Below, in pieces: positions 44,703-53,796 of a stretch of 64,000 bases of DNA. This DNA is from Polyangiaceae bacterium (GTDB lineage Bacteria; Myxococcota_A; Polyangia; Polyangiales; Polyangiaceae). Position 1 is the stretch's first letter. Every line of letters starts with the position of its first letter. The translations under genes were made by a program, and so were the position numbers. The notes under the pieces are model-generated. The model saw nothing but the letters and a program-made list of their open reading frames with translations. It made no database searches and was not told where the DNA came from. The stretch lies in NCBI GenBank assembly GCA_041389725.1, contig JAWKRG010000004.1, positions 372,001 through 436,000 on the forward strand. Reading direction: 5' to 3'.

Positions 44703-46049
44703 TCATGCCGCCGCGGTGCGGTAGGGGCCGTTGTCGTTCTTGCGACGGACGAAGCCAGCGCCGCGGGTCGCGAAGATGGATCCGATGCCCACGAGTACCA
44801 GAGCGGCCGTCACGAAACCGCCGATGAAGGGCAGACTGGACGCGGCCAGATATAGCACGCAGCCAAGGGCCAGGTGCGCATAGGGATTGGGCGTCTTGTG
44901 ATGGATGAGCGCGCCGCCGAGAGTCGTCAGCGCGGCCGCTATGCCCACGTAGGTAGCAAAGGTACCCACGAGCACGCCGATGACTGCCAGAGGAATGCCC
45001 ACGAGGGTGACGCATAGGACGATCACGACCAGTGCGCTCAGGAGCAGCCCCACGATGCCGAGCGCAAAGGTGCGCATGGGTCGCGCGGCGATCTCCTTTT
45101 CAAGGCTCTCCATGCGGCGAGTGGCCAGTGCTAGTAGCACCGCGCCGAACACGAACAGCACCGCAGTGCGAGTCAGAGCTTGCCCAATGTCGCGCAACAC
45201 GCTGTTGCCCTTCGCGGCGGCGGAGCGGGCTGCGTCTCGGACGCGTCCGCCCACGTGGGCTTCGTCCCCGCGTCGCACCTTGCCGCCCAGTACGTCGACG
45301 CTGCCGTCGATACGCGCGCCATCCTCGACGTCCAGGCTGCCGCCCATCACCGAGGCGTCGCCGTGTACGTGTGCGCCCTTGAATAGCTTCGCCGAACCGC
45401 CGAGCACCGAGACGTCTCCGGTCACCACGCCGTAGATCTCCGCGGCGCCGCCCATCACGACCAGATCGGCCACTACTTCGTCGGCGCGCACGACGGCCTT
45501 GCCGCCCGTGATGACGCGGTCTTCACCGCTCCCGCCGGAGCTTTCCGCTGCGGGCTCCGTCTTGCTCGTTGCGGGCGTTGGTTCGTCGTTGGAGGTGGCA
45601 GCAAGCGGTACGGCTGGCGCCGTCGCGGCACTCGCGGGCAAGGGGACGGCCGGGGCCGCTCCAGAACTGGCAGGTAGTGCAGTCGAAGGCGCTGAGGATC
45701 CTTCGGAAGCCACGACGCTGCCCTGCGCAACACTCACGTGCACCAGCGTGCCTTCGCGCTTCACCAGGTAGTCGCGGTCCGTCAAGAGCAGTTCCATGAC
45801 CTTGCGAGGCGGTTGGTTCTTCACCTGGACGTCCACCTTGTCGCGGTTGGGCTTGTCGATCACGATGCTCCACCCGGCCTGGTCAGCCAGCTTTCGCAGA
45901 GCGTCGGCGCGCGGCAGCTCCGTGACGGACAGGCTGACGTTCTTGTCGTCCTCGGGCCAATCGCCGTCGAATCGCACTCCGGCAAAGGCGCTAGCACTCA
46001 GCAGCATCAGTGAGCAGAACCAGAGCAACCAGCGGAATGAGCGCATCAT
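44703..46049 (-). CDS. exported membrane protein with STN-like and bactofilin-like domains
   Basis: 448 residues from the ATG at 46049 (AAAGGGATC upstream). After a signal peptide (LLWFCSLMLLSASAFA) comes a domain like the short N-terminal domain of secretins and TonB receptors (SLSVTELPRADALRKLADQAGWSIVI). An Ala/Pro linker follows. Next is a beta-helical repeat (ADLVVMGGAAEIYG, GDVSVLGGSAKLF, GDASVMGGSLDVE, GSVDVLGGKV) resembling bactofilin or polymer-forming repeats. At least four membrane spans complete the protein (VLFVFGAVLLALA, FALGIVGLLLSALVVIVLCVTLVGIP, ATYVGIAAALTTLG, FVTAALVLVGIGSI). The gene overlaps the anti-sigma gene by 4 bp and is probably in the sigma regulon. Confidence 0.85.
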   Translation of the reverse strand: MMRSFRWLLWFCSLMLLSASAFAGVRFDGDWPEDDKNVSLSVTELPRADALRKLADQAGWSIVIDKPNRDKVDVQVKNQPPRKVMELLLTDRDYLVKREGTLVHVSVAQGSVVASEGSSAPSTALPASSGAAPAVPLPASAATAPAVPLAATSNDEPTPATSKTEPAAESSGGSGEDRVITGGKAVVRADEVVADLVVMGGAAEIYGVVTGDVSVLGGSAKLFKGAHVHGDASVMGGSLDVEDGARIDGSVDVLGGKVRRGDEAHVGGRVRDAARSAAAKGNSVLRDIGQALTRTAVLFVFGAVLLALATRRMESLEKEIAARPMRTFALGIVGLLLSALVVIVLCVTLVGIPLAVIGVLVGTFATYVGIAAALTTLGGALIHHKTPNPYAHLALGCVLYLAASSLPFIGGFVTAALVLVGIGSIFATRGAGFVRRKNDNGPYRTAAA

Positions 46050-46561
46050 TGCGAGATCCCTTTCCAAGCGAGACTGCGGGGATTCGCCCGCGCGATCAGC
46101 AAACCTGCGACCGTGAGCAGCACCGCAGCGCCAGCCCACGCTGCGATCCAGATGGGTCCTTCGAAGCCATGACGCAGCAGAACTGCGCCGCTCTTGATCA
46201 GAATGAGCATGCCTTGGAGCGCGTTGGCAGGCAGCGCGAGGAGCTGCGCCAAGGACGTGGTCAGGGTCGGAACCAGCCCCAGCGCAGCAATCACCAAGGC
46301 CGCCACCACCGCCAGCGCGGGGAAGCGGGTTCGGGCCTCCTGCACGGCAGGGGCCAGGGCTGCAAACGCTTCGTGCGTGCGCGCAGACAGTAGCGCCAGC
46401 TCTCCGAGACGCGTCGTGCAGCTGTCGCAACTGGTGGCATGCACTTCCGCGTCCTGGGGCAGCAGCCCCTCTTGCGCATCGGCGAGAATGACGAGGGACT
46501 CATCACTCAAGTGCCCGTCTGCTTGCCAGACGAGCTTCGGGTCCAAGCCGTCCGTTTTCAA
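46046..46561 (-). CDS. anti-sigma factor with zinc-finger motif and membrane spans
   Basis: 171 residues from a TTG at 46561, chosen because GGAG lies 8 bp upstream and the TTG overlaps the sigma stop as TTGA. The cytoplasmic part has the ZAS-type motif H-x3-C-x2-C (VHATSCDSCTTRL, around residues 45-55), which holds the sigma factor. Three hydrophobic segments follow (FPALAVVAALVIAALGLVPTL, ALQGMLILIKSGAVLL, WIAAWAGAAVLLTVAGLLIA). Its position directly after an ECF sigma gene and the 4-bp overlaps on both sides support sigma/anti-sigma pairing. The inducing signal is unknown, presumably envelope stress. Confidence 0.88.
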   Translation of the reverse strand: MKTDGLDPKLVWQADGHLSDESLVILADAQEGLLPQDAEVHATSCDSCTTRLGELALLSARTHEAFAALAPAVQEARTRFPALAVVAALVIAALGLVPTLTTSLAQLLALPANALQGMLILIKSGAVLLRHGFEGPIWIAAWAGAAVLLTVAGLLIARANPRSLAWKGISQ

Positions 46562-47136
46562 TGTAGATCTCCTTCGTCCAAAACTTGTGCGAGGGCCTTG
46601 CGGCCCCGCGATACCCAGGTGCAAATGGTTCCGATTGGAACTTGCATGCGTGCCGCGATCTCTTTGTAGGGCAGGCCTTGCAGGTGGAACATCTCGAGCG
46701 CTTGACGCTGATCGTCGCCAAGGGTGTGCAGTGCCGCGCGGACACGCGTTTCCAGCTGCGCGCGCTCCATGCGCAAGTCCGCGCCCGGCGTGGGATCCGC
46801 CACGCCGTCCAAGGGAGACGCCTCGTCATTGCGCTGGGCCGTGCGCTGCCGCGCGCGCGTGCGTGCGCGACCCGCATCGAGGGCAACGTGGCGCGCGATG
46901 CCGAGCACCCAGGGTGCCAGCGGTTCGCCGTCGCGCAGTCGGCTGCGGCCCTCGATCGCGCGTCGAAAAGTCTCGTGGGTGCAGTCTTCGACGTCGGCGT
47001 TCGACACGGGTAGCCGCAGTACTCTCGCCACCACCGCGCGCACCAGTGGGCGGAGCTGTTCGAGGCGCTCTGGCTCTGCCATCACGGCTGGCGGCGACAA
47101 GACTGGTGGCGGAAGTGCCATCCCGAGCGGAAGCAT
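46558..47136 (-). CDS. ECF-family RNA polymerase sigma factor
   Basis: 192 residues from the ATG at 47136 (GGGGGTAAGC before it); a GTG 12 bp upstream and an ATG 15 bp downstream are alternatives. Region 2 is LVRAVVARVLRLPVSNADVEDCTHETFRRAIEG and PWVLGIARHVALDAGR. Region 4 is LHTLGDDQRQALEMFHLQGLPYKEIAARMQVPIGTICTWVSRGRKAL. These are the two domains of group IV sigma factors, with the typical non-conserved linker. It heads a three-gene operon with its anti-sigma and the bactofilin-like membrane protein and probably autoregulates. Confidence 0.94.
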   Translation of the reverse strand: MLPLGMALPPPVLSPPAVMAEPERLEQLRPLVRAVVARVLRLPVSNADVEDCTHETFRRAIEGRSRLRDGEPLAPWVLGIARHVALDAGRARTRARQRTAQRNDEASPLDGVADPTPGADLRMERAQLETRVRAALHTLGDDQRQALEMFHLQGLPYKEIAARMQVPIGTICTWVSRGRKALAQVLDEGDLH

Positions 47137-47186
47137 GCTTACCCCCACTTCGCGGCAGCCTAGGCGATTATTTCAGCGCAAAAGCC

Positions 47187-48092
47187 TCAGGGGGCGTCTT
47201 GGAACAGGGCGCGCGCGGCGTTGAAACGGCAAAGGGCTGGATCCAGCGCACCCGCGACCTTCGGGAGGCCGCCGTTCTTGCCCAAGTCCCACAGTGGAGC
47301 GGGGTTCAGGGCGCGTCCCTTTTCGTCGGTGACCCGGCGAACCGGGGGTCGGTCCGGCTGGTACTCCGGCGGGCCCGCCACGACGGCCCAGGACTTGTCC
47401 TCCAGGACGACGACGCTGCCCACGGGGTACTGCCCGACCACTCGAGCCAACACGTTCACCCAGGGCGTGTACATCGGGTCCCGGGACATCATCTTCAGTA
47501 CTTCGTGGGAGCTGACGCGTGCACCGACTTCCGTGGCATTGCAGCGCATGGCGAAGCTCCAAGCGGCAGCCACCAACATGGACCGAGGCAACACCGCCCG
47601 TGCACCGTCGTAGGGCGCGGCGCGCGAGGCGGATACTAGCTGGGCCGCTTCGTATGCAGTGCACGCGGTCGTGCGCGAGGCCTCGTCCGACCCCAAGGCG
47701 GCCGCTGCAGACAGGCAGGCGACTTTGCGTTCCAAGGGTTCGGGCAGAGACCGAAAGACGTCGAGATCCACCCCCGCGCTCTCCGCAAGCCAACGGCGAG
47801 CCAAGGGAAGTATGAACGTGGCATCGACGACTTGCAGCACGGTGGCGCTCGCCGCTTCCAAGTCGCGGGCCATGGCCGCCGACACGATGGCCGCATGGGT
47901 CGTGATCGTGGCGAGGTCCGGCGTCGCGGACTTCAGCGCCAATGCACACAGCAGCTCGCTCGACGGATAGCGCATGACGAGGCGGGCCCCGCGCGCCGCC
48001 GCCGCCCGCGCCTCGGCCAAGTCAGGCGACCCGACGACTCGCCGTGCAGCAGCCTGCACCGCGGCCACGCTCATCAGTGCGTTCTCGCTCAT
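47187..48092 (-). CDS. uncharacterised protein coupled to a pseudokinase gene
   Basis: 301 residues from the ATG at 48092, overlapping the stop of the kinase-like gene by 4 bp (ATGA). It is Ala-rich and helical (VAAVQAAARRVVGSPDLAEARAAAARGARLVMRYPSSELLCALAL). A C-terminal part resembles segments of HD-GYP-like accessory proteins: SHEVLKMMSRDPMYTPWVNVLARVVGQYPVGSVVVLEDKSWAVVAGPP and PPVRRVTDEKGR. The stretch VGQYPVGSVVVLEDKSWAVV is typical of the small beta domain after HD-GYP cores. The HD-GYP metal residues are not visible, so it is probably a degenerate relative. No enzymatic role is claimed. Confidence 0.8.
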   Translation of the reverse strand: MSENALMSVAAVQAAARRVVGSPDLAEARAAAARGARLVMRYPSSELLCALALKSATPDLATITTHAAIVSAAMARDLEAASATVLQVVDATFILPLARRWLAESAGVDLDVFRSLPEPLERKVACLSAAAALGSDEASRTTACTAYEAAQLVSASRAAPYDGARAVLPRSMLVAAAWSFAMRCNATEVGARVSSHEVLKMMSRDPMYTPWVNVLARVVGQYPVGSVVVLEDKSWAVVAGPPEYQPDRPPVRRVTDEKGRALNPAPLWDLGKNGGLPKVAGALDPALCRFNAARALFQDAP

Positions 48093-50923
48093 GTCGGGGA
48101 CTCCGGTTGGTGGCCGAGCCGCTGGGCCCAATGGGCGAGGGCGCGCTCTGCGGCAGCGCGCACGTTCTCCTTGGTGCCCCAGCGCTTCGCCGCGACGGAT
48201 TCCAGGGCCTCGCGAGCCTCTTGGGTGGAGGCAATGGCGCCGAGCAAGTCTGCCGCCAAGATGCGCGCTTCTTCGTGGGCCGCGGACGCGAGCAGCTTGC
48301 TGTCCAGGAGCAGCTCCGTCGCGATCGATTCGGCGCGCGGAGGCATGATCACGCCGAGCGCGTGCAGCAAGTGGCGCTTCTCGTCGTAGGAGAGCGTACT
48401 GAACTTCGGTGACTTGATGCGCAGCGCGAGGTGCGGCCCCGCAGCACGGATCTCGTGGTCGCGAACTTGGACGAGGCTTTCTAGGCGGATCGCTTCGTCG
48501 GGCTCCGCATCGAGCAACGCCGTGAGCTCGGCTCGCACACGTGAGCCCGTGAGTCCCTCGACGCCCGCGAGCGCTTCGAGCCTGACCAGGGGATGCGAGT
48601 GTTCGGTGGCGACGGACTCCAGGGCGGCGCGAGCGCCCGGGGTTTGCAGTTGAGCGAGGGTCCGCGTCAGCTTGATCGCGGCGCCGATGTCGCTGCCCGA
48701 GATGCCGTCGGCCAGTTGCTGCTCTTGGCCCGCGGCGTGCTGTAGCAACGCTTCACTCAGGGCCGCCGCCAGCTCCGGGTCGTGGCAGACGACCAAGACG
48801 CGCGAGAACACCGCCACGTAGTCTCCACCAAAGCGCGGCAGCAACTCTTTCCAGCACTTTCGTTGCTCCTCTGTCAGGGACTGCCAACCCTGAGGTTGAA
48901 GGAGCTTCTCCAACTGTGCCGGGGGAATGGCGGTGTGCATTGCCTTCGCGTGGTTGGCGACGGGCAGGGAGCTTTCGCGACCGAGGCGGTCGAGAGCGAG
49001 ACCAAACTCCGCAAGCTGACTTGCGCTGGCACCGCCCACCAGTGCGGCGAGGTTCTCCCGTACCAAGTCTGGTAGCGAGGGCAGCTCCGCGCAGTCTTTC
49101 AGGGTCAGTGCGACCAGGTCGAGGGCTCGGGCAACGTCGGCGGCCAGGTCCAGATCCGCAGCGGTTGCTGGGCGTGCACTCAAGGATAGCTTGCGCCAGA
49201 GCTTGCTGTCGGGCGGCCGCGGCGGATTCGACTTGCCGTCGGCGAAGGCGTCTTCCAAGAGCAGAGCGGAATCGAACGCTAGAATACCGCGCAGGCGCTC
49301 GAACTCGTCGTGCGTACCGTCCTCGCCAGTCTCGCTCACGTCCGCCAGATCGACTGCGTTCGTACCAGGACTCTCGCGCTCGGGTTCGAGGTCCAGGCTG
49401 ATGCTGGACGCGCTCGACACGGGAGCGGTGGGCGGTAGGTCGAGCTCCAAATCTGCAACTGCAGGTGATGCGCTCGGCGGCAGATCGAGGGTGCGTGCTC
49501 CGCTGGTTCCGGAAGTCGACTGGAAATCGGCGGGGGCCGCGTGGTCGGCGCGGCCGAGGTCTCGCCCCGGCGCTGGCGCTGGCTCCAGCTCGAGCTCGAG
49601 CCCTGCGCTGGCGACGAGATCGAGTGCGTCGTTCCCGCTATCGGTCGCGACTCGTTCGAGGGTTGGGGTGGCGCCCTCTAGCTCGAGTTCGAGCGCGCCA
49701 TGGCTGGCGGGCGCAGGCACGTCCGAAGGCTTGGAGCGTTCGCCGGGGCCGAACCCAGGAGGTGCGATTGCTTCGTCGTCCAAGTCGAGCTGCGGTGGGG
49801 GCTCTGGCACGACCTTCGGATGACGACTCGACGGCATGGCGGGTTCCGTATCCGCGTGGCCTCTGGCGGCGCGCTCGGACCGACCCATCCTCGTGGCCGC
49901 AGACGGTACTGCCGTAGCAGCCGAAGGTGAGCCCGCTGTGGCGGACGACGTCGCGGCGCCCGAAGACGACGCGGCGGCCGCAGACGACGCGGCGGCCGCA
50001 GACGACCCCGCCCTAGCGACCGCAGACGGCCTTCTGCGCGGTGCGGGGGATTGAATGCGCTGCGCCAGGAGTGTCGGCTCGGACACCCGCTGCAACTTCG
50101 CGATGTTCGGGTTGGCGCGCAGTTCGCCACAGCACAGGGCGAGCTGTTCCGCGTTGATGCGCGCATCCGGGTCCAAGTCGAAACAGCGCTGCAGCAGCTC
50201 GACCAACGCCGCCGGTGCGTCGGGTGAGACGTCGGTCAGGACGCGCGCTTCGGACATGCCCGGATCGCGCACTGCGCGACCCGTCAAGAGTTGGAAGAGC
50301 AGAGCGCCGAGGGACCACACATCCGCCTCGGGTGTAGGCACGTAGGAAGCCTCGGGCGCTTCGTAGGCTTCGATGTTCTCGGGCCCAGGCAGTCCGCGTT
50401 CGAGTGCTGCTTCCTGGCGCAACTCCCCGAGATTGAAGTCGATCAGACTGACGGAGCCATCGAGGCCGAGCAGTACGTGATCTGCATGTAGGGCGCCGTG
50501 CAACACTCCTGTGTCGTGTGCGTGCGCAATGCCGCGTGCGGCCGCTTCGGTGATGCGTAGTGCTTCCGCGGGCGGCACCCGACCGCTGCGTCGGGCAGAA
50601 AAGGCGGCTGCACTCTCTCCTTCGATCAGGGCACGCACGATCAATGCCCTGCCGCCGGCGTCCAGGGTGCATTGCTGCACGAGCGGGATACGGGGATGCT
50701 TCAGCGGCTTTGCCGCCTCGAAACAAGCGACGAAGCGTTGGCCCAGGCTCGGGGTGAGCGCCGGGTCCAATAGCTTGACGACTTGCGGCCCATCCTGGCC
50801 ATTGCGCGCCTCCCACACTTCCCCCAGCAGTCCGCGCCCGAGCAGCCGCGTCAGACGCCACGGTCCGATTTGTCGATCAGTGCTGCTGGGGCGGTCGTCC
50901 ATTGCTGCCGGAAGCGGGAGCAT
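48089..50923 (-). CDS. pseudokinase with acidic repeat linker and C-terminal HEAT-like region
   Basis: 944 residues from the ATG at 50923; an ATG at 50902 is an alternative. Residues about 20-275 have a protein-kinase fold: LLGRGLLGEVWEARN and the lysine in QVVKLLD are kept. The catalytic loop is LHGALHADHVLL in place of HRDxxxxN, and DFG is DFN, so phosphotransfer is unlikely. A long acidic, Leu/Asp/Glu-rich linker (ALELELEGATPTLERV, ADLELDLPPTAP) fills about 330-540. The last ~300 residues are helical repeats of HEAT type (LVRLEALAGVEGL, EAIRLESLVQVRDHEIR, HEEARILAADLLGAI). A scaffold role is plausible. It lies 91 bp downstream of two Hsp70 genes. Confidence 0.9.
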   Translation of the reverse strand: MLPLPAAMDDRPSSTDRQIGPWRLTRLLGRGLLGEVWEARNGQDGPQVVKLLDPALTPSLGQRFVACFEAAKPLKHPRIPLVQQCTLDAGGRALIVRALIEGESAAAFSARRSGRVPPAEALRITEAAARGIAHAHDTGVLHGALHADHVLLGLDGSVSLIDFNLGELRQEAALERGLPGPENIEAYEAPEASYVPTPEADVWSLGALLFQLLTGRAVRDPGMSEARVLTDVSPDAPAALVELLQRCFDLDPDARINAEQLALCCGELRANPNIAKLQRVSEPTLLAQRIQSPAPRRRPSAVARAGSSAAAASSAAAASSSGAATSSATAGSPSAATAVPSAATRMGRSERAARGHADTEPAMPSSRHPKVVPEPPPQLDLDDEAIAPPGFGPGERSKPSDVPAPASHGALELELEGATPTLERVATDSGNDALDLVASAGLELELEPAPAPGRDLGRADHAAPADFQSTSGTSGARTLDLPPSASPAVADLELDLPPTAPVSSASSISLDLEPERESPGTNAVDLADVSETGEDGTHDEFERLRGILAFDSALLLEDAFADGKSNPPRPPDSKLWRKLSLSARPATAADLDLAADVARALDLVALTLKDCAELPSLPDLVRENLAALVGGASASQLAEFGLALDRLGRESSLPVANHAKAMHTAIPPAQLEKLLQPQGWQSLTEEQRKCWKELLPRFGGDYVAVFSRVLVVCHDPELAAALSEALLQHAAGQEQQLADGISGSDIGAAIKLTRTLAQLQTPGARAALESVATEHSHPLVRLEALAGVEGLTGSRVRAELTALLDAEPDEAIRLESLVQVRDHEIRAAGPHLALRIKSPKFSTLSYDEKRHLLHALGVIMPPRAESIATELLLDSKLLASAAHEEARILAADLLGAIASTQEAREALESVAAKRWGTKENVRAAAERALAHWAQRLGHQPESPT

Positions 50924-51014
50924 ATCGTGTCTGCGGCGCCCCCTGCCAGCGCGCTCGACACGGGCGAAAACGCCAAATCATGGAAGCATCCCCGCTCCAG
51001 CTGGTTCGTGCGAG

Positions 51015-53741
51015 CTAGTCCGCAAGCCGCAGGCCCAGGGGCAGCTCGGCACCGAAGAACTCCGCGCGATCCGCGTCCGCCAAGGGTACCAGCTCACGCA
51101 CGCTGCGAGACCAGTCCGCATCCGCGCCAAACGCGTCGAGCGCTTTGGCGACCCGCTCGCGAACTTCGACGCTCAAATCTCGGGCGCGGTCGCCGCTCAC
51201 GCGTGCCAAGTCGCGCGCCGCGCGTGCAGCAAGGGGTTGCTCGTCCCACTTTTCCCCTAGCGCATGGGAGAGCCAGCTTTCCGCAACGCGTGGTGCAACG
51301 ACATAGTGAGCGCTGGCGTAGGTTGGAACTCGTGCTCCCAACTTACCGATGACCGACCACAGGCGAGGATTGCGCTCCGACCAGGTTCGCTCGATCAACC
51401 ACTCGCCGAGTTGTGCGCGACGCTCTGCGGGCACGCGCTCGAGGGCTGCAGCCAGCTCCAGCATTTCGTCCGCGGCCTGGGGCTTGTAACCCTTTGGTCG
51501 CTTGGGGCCTTGTCCCGCTGGCGCCAAGAAGGGATCGATGCGATCGCGAATGCGCGTTTGCAGCGCCTCGTCCAAGCCTCCTGCCAAGCGTCGCCAAGCG
51601 ATCCACAGTTGCTGCCAGCCGCGGGCCTCGTCGGGAAAGGACAGTCCCGCCTCGAACAGAGGCGCAATGCGCTTGATGCGACTGGCGTCCAGAGGATGCC
51701 CGTAGCCAGGGCGCAACGTGAAACCCGCCAACATCCAGAACACGCGCTCGTGAGCGGCGGATCGAGTTCGGCTCTTGGAGTTGGGGGACAGGACGTCGAA
51801 GAGCGATCGCGATAGCTCGCCGCTCCAGCTGCTGCGGTCTCCGAGCAGCTTCTCCAGGGTGCGCCACAGCTCCTTGACCGTGCGTTCTTTGACGTCGCTG
51901 CGGCTCTTGCCGAAGACGAGGTCCACGGCGGCGCAGGCCTCTTCGAAGCGAGGGCCCTCGGGTCGCATGCTAGGCGCACGCCCAGGGCGCAGGCTCTTGC
52001 GCGCGACGTCTTCGGGCGCTTCTTCCGGCGTTTCGCCCCGCGTGTCGAAGGAAAGCCGATGGTGGGCGGTTGGGTCGTCACCAGCGTCGATATCCAGGCA
52101 CTCGAGCTCCACGGTGCCGACGGGCGAGAGCTCTCCGCTCAACTGAACGACGATCTCGGTTGCATCGCCCTGGGCGGGAAGCGTCGCAGCAATGGGAGCG
52201 AGCCGCACGTACTCCTCGTGATCCAGCTGGACCACGCTGCCTGCGTCGCAAGTGCCGCGGTCCGTGGTGTAGACCTCGAAGCGCACGGGCTCACCCACCC
52301 GCAGCGCGAACTTGCGGTCGATGACGTGGCGTGCGCCTTCTTGCGCACCGCGGGGAACGACACAGACGGCGCGCGGGGTCTCGGACTGCTCCGAGAGCGC
52401 GACGAAAAAGCCGTGGGCAGAGCCGCCGCCTATCAGCGTGCCACTGCCGAGCAGCGCGTGAGCGTGGGCCACCGCTCCGCGTGCGACCGCCAGATCTGGA
52501 TCTGCGCCGGGTAAGCAGCGAGGTGCCCCCCCGAAGTGCGCAATCACTTCGAGCACGCGCTCTGCGAGGACCGCGGAGTGGAACAAGCCTCCATTCAGCA
52601 GCACCGCGTCGGGCGCACGTCCCTCCGGCGCGTGGCGCGCGAGAAAGCTGGCGATGTGGCGCGTGATGGCGGGGTCGTGTTCGTAGGGCAGGCCGAAAGC
52701 CATCAGCCCGGCCCGCGTGGGTTTGACGGACTCCTCCTTTCCGACCAGAGGCACGAAGCCATTCAGCACCAGGCTCCGCACTTCGTCACGCCCCAAATCC
52801 GTCTTCAGGGTGGAGCCTACCAGCGCCGAACCGGCGCCCAAGACCGCGACTCGCACGGACTCCGGTGCATCCTGAGATAGCAGGCGTTCCTTGGCGTTGC
52901 GGCAAGCGAGCACGAGTTGTGCAAAGCGTTGCGGTTCGAGTCGGCTGCCCTTGGCTGCAAGCCGTGACTCCGCCAGATGCGCCAACGCGAGATCGATGTT
53001 GTCGCCGCCCAGGAGCAAGTGCTTGCCCACGGCCAATCGGCGTAGCTTGACCGTCTCTGGTTGGCGCACGACGGAGATCAGCGTGAGGTCCGTCGTGCCG
53101 CCCCCGACGTCGACCACGAGTACGAGCGCGTCGTCTTCGTCCGGCAGCGCCCGGGCACCGAGCCGCGACCACAAATCGTAAAACGCAGCCTGCGGTTCCT
53201 CCAGCAAGCGCACTTTCAATCCTGCTCGCGCTGCAGCGTCGACGGTCAGCTCGCGTGCAACCTGGTCGAAGGATGCGGGGACCGTGACGATGACCACAGG
53301 CAAACTCGCCGCGGGCGAGTCGGGGTGCGCCGCGTCCCACGCGCTTCGCACGTGAGCCAGCAAGCGAGCGCTCGCATCCACGGGCGAGAGTCGATTGAAC
53401 TCGTTCGCGTCGCTGCCCCAGGGAAGAATCGGCGCTTGCCTGTCGACGCGTGCGTGACTGAGCCAGCTCTTCGCGCTGGAGATCAAGCGAGTCGGCACTT
53501 CTTGGCCGCGCTGTCGAGCGTGGTGCCCGAGGATCCATGGCGCGTCACCCCAAGGGTCGGACACCGCTTCGCCGGGCAGAGGCGCAAACAGATACGAGGG
53601 CAACAGTGCGCGCGCATCCTGCTCAGTGGCCGACACCCACTGCGAAACGGGGAACACCTCGGGAGGTCGACCCAAGGGCGCGCTTGCCACCACGGTGTGC
53701 GTGGTTCCCAGATCGATGCCGAGGACGGGCAGGCTCACCAC
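51015..53741 (-). CDS. Hsp70-family protein with long C-terminal helical extension
   Basis: 908 residues, against about 640 for DnaK. The ATPase domain is intact in pattern: phosphate-1 GIDLGTTHTVV, VVIVTVPASFD, LLEEPQAAFYD, phosphate-2 VVDVGGGTTDLTLI, and the adenosine-binding LLNGGLFHS. The region after about residue 560 lacks the usual substrate lid. It continues as a helical part (FEEACAAVDLVFGKSRSDVKE, RVFWMLAGFTLRPGYGHPLD, MLELAAALERVPAERRAQ), the layout of the large DUF3731-type Hsp70 relatives. It is paired with a second Hsp70 55 bp upstream and a DUF2760 protein. Client and co-chaperones are unknown. Confidence 0.94.
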   Translation of the reverse strand: MVSLPVLGIDLGTTHTVVASAPLGRPPEVFPVSQWVSATEQDARALLPSYLFAPLPGEAVSDPWGDAPWILGHHARQRGQEVPTRLISSAKSWLSHARVDRQAPILPWGSDANEFNRLSPVDASARLLAHVRSAWDAAHPDSPAASLPVVIVTVPASFDQVARELTVDAAARAGLKVRLLEEPQAAFYDLWSRLGARALPDEDDALVLVVDVGGGTTDLTLISVVRQPETVKLRRLAVGKHLLLGGDNIDLALAHLAESRLAAKGSRLEPQRFAQLVLACRNAKERLLSQDAPESVRVAVLGAGSALVGSTLKTDLGRDEVRSLVLNGFVPLVGKEESVKPTRAGLMAFGLPYEHDPAITRHIASFLARHAPEGRAPDAVLLNGGLFHSAVLAERVLEVIAHFGGAPRCLPGADPDLAVARGAVAHAHALLGSGTLIGGGSAHGFFVALSEQSETPRAVCVVPRGAQEGARHVIDRKFALRVGEPVRFEVYTTDRGTCDAGSVVQLDHEEYVRLAPIAATLPAQGDATEIVVQLSGELSPVGTVELECLDIDAGDDPTAHHRLSFDTRGETPEEAPEDVARKSLRPGRAPSMRPEGPRFEEACAAVDLVFGKSRSDVKERTVKELWRTLEKLLGDRSSWSGELSRSLFDVLSPNSKSRTRSAAHERVFWMLAGFTLRPGYGHPLDASRIKRIAPLFEAGLSFPDEARGWQQLWIAWRRLAGGLDEALQTRIRDRIDPFLAPAGQGPKRPKGYKPQAADEMLELAAALERVPAERRAQLGEWLIERTWSERNPRLWSVIGKLGARVPTYASAHYVVAPRVAESWLSHALGEKWDEQPLAARAARDLARVSGDRARDLSVEVRERVAKALDAFGADADWSRSVRELVPLADADRAEFFGAELPLGLRLAD

Positions 53742-53796
53742 AGCCTCATACCGACCTGTCGCCGTGCTGCAAGGGTGCTCGTGCGCTCAGCGTTTC

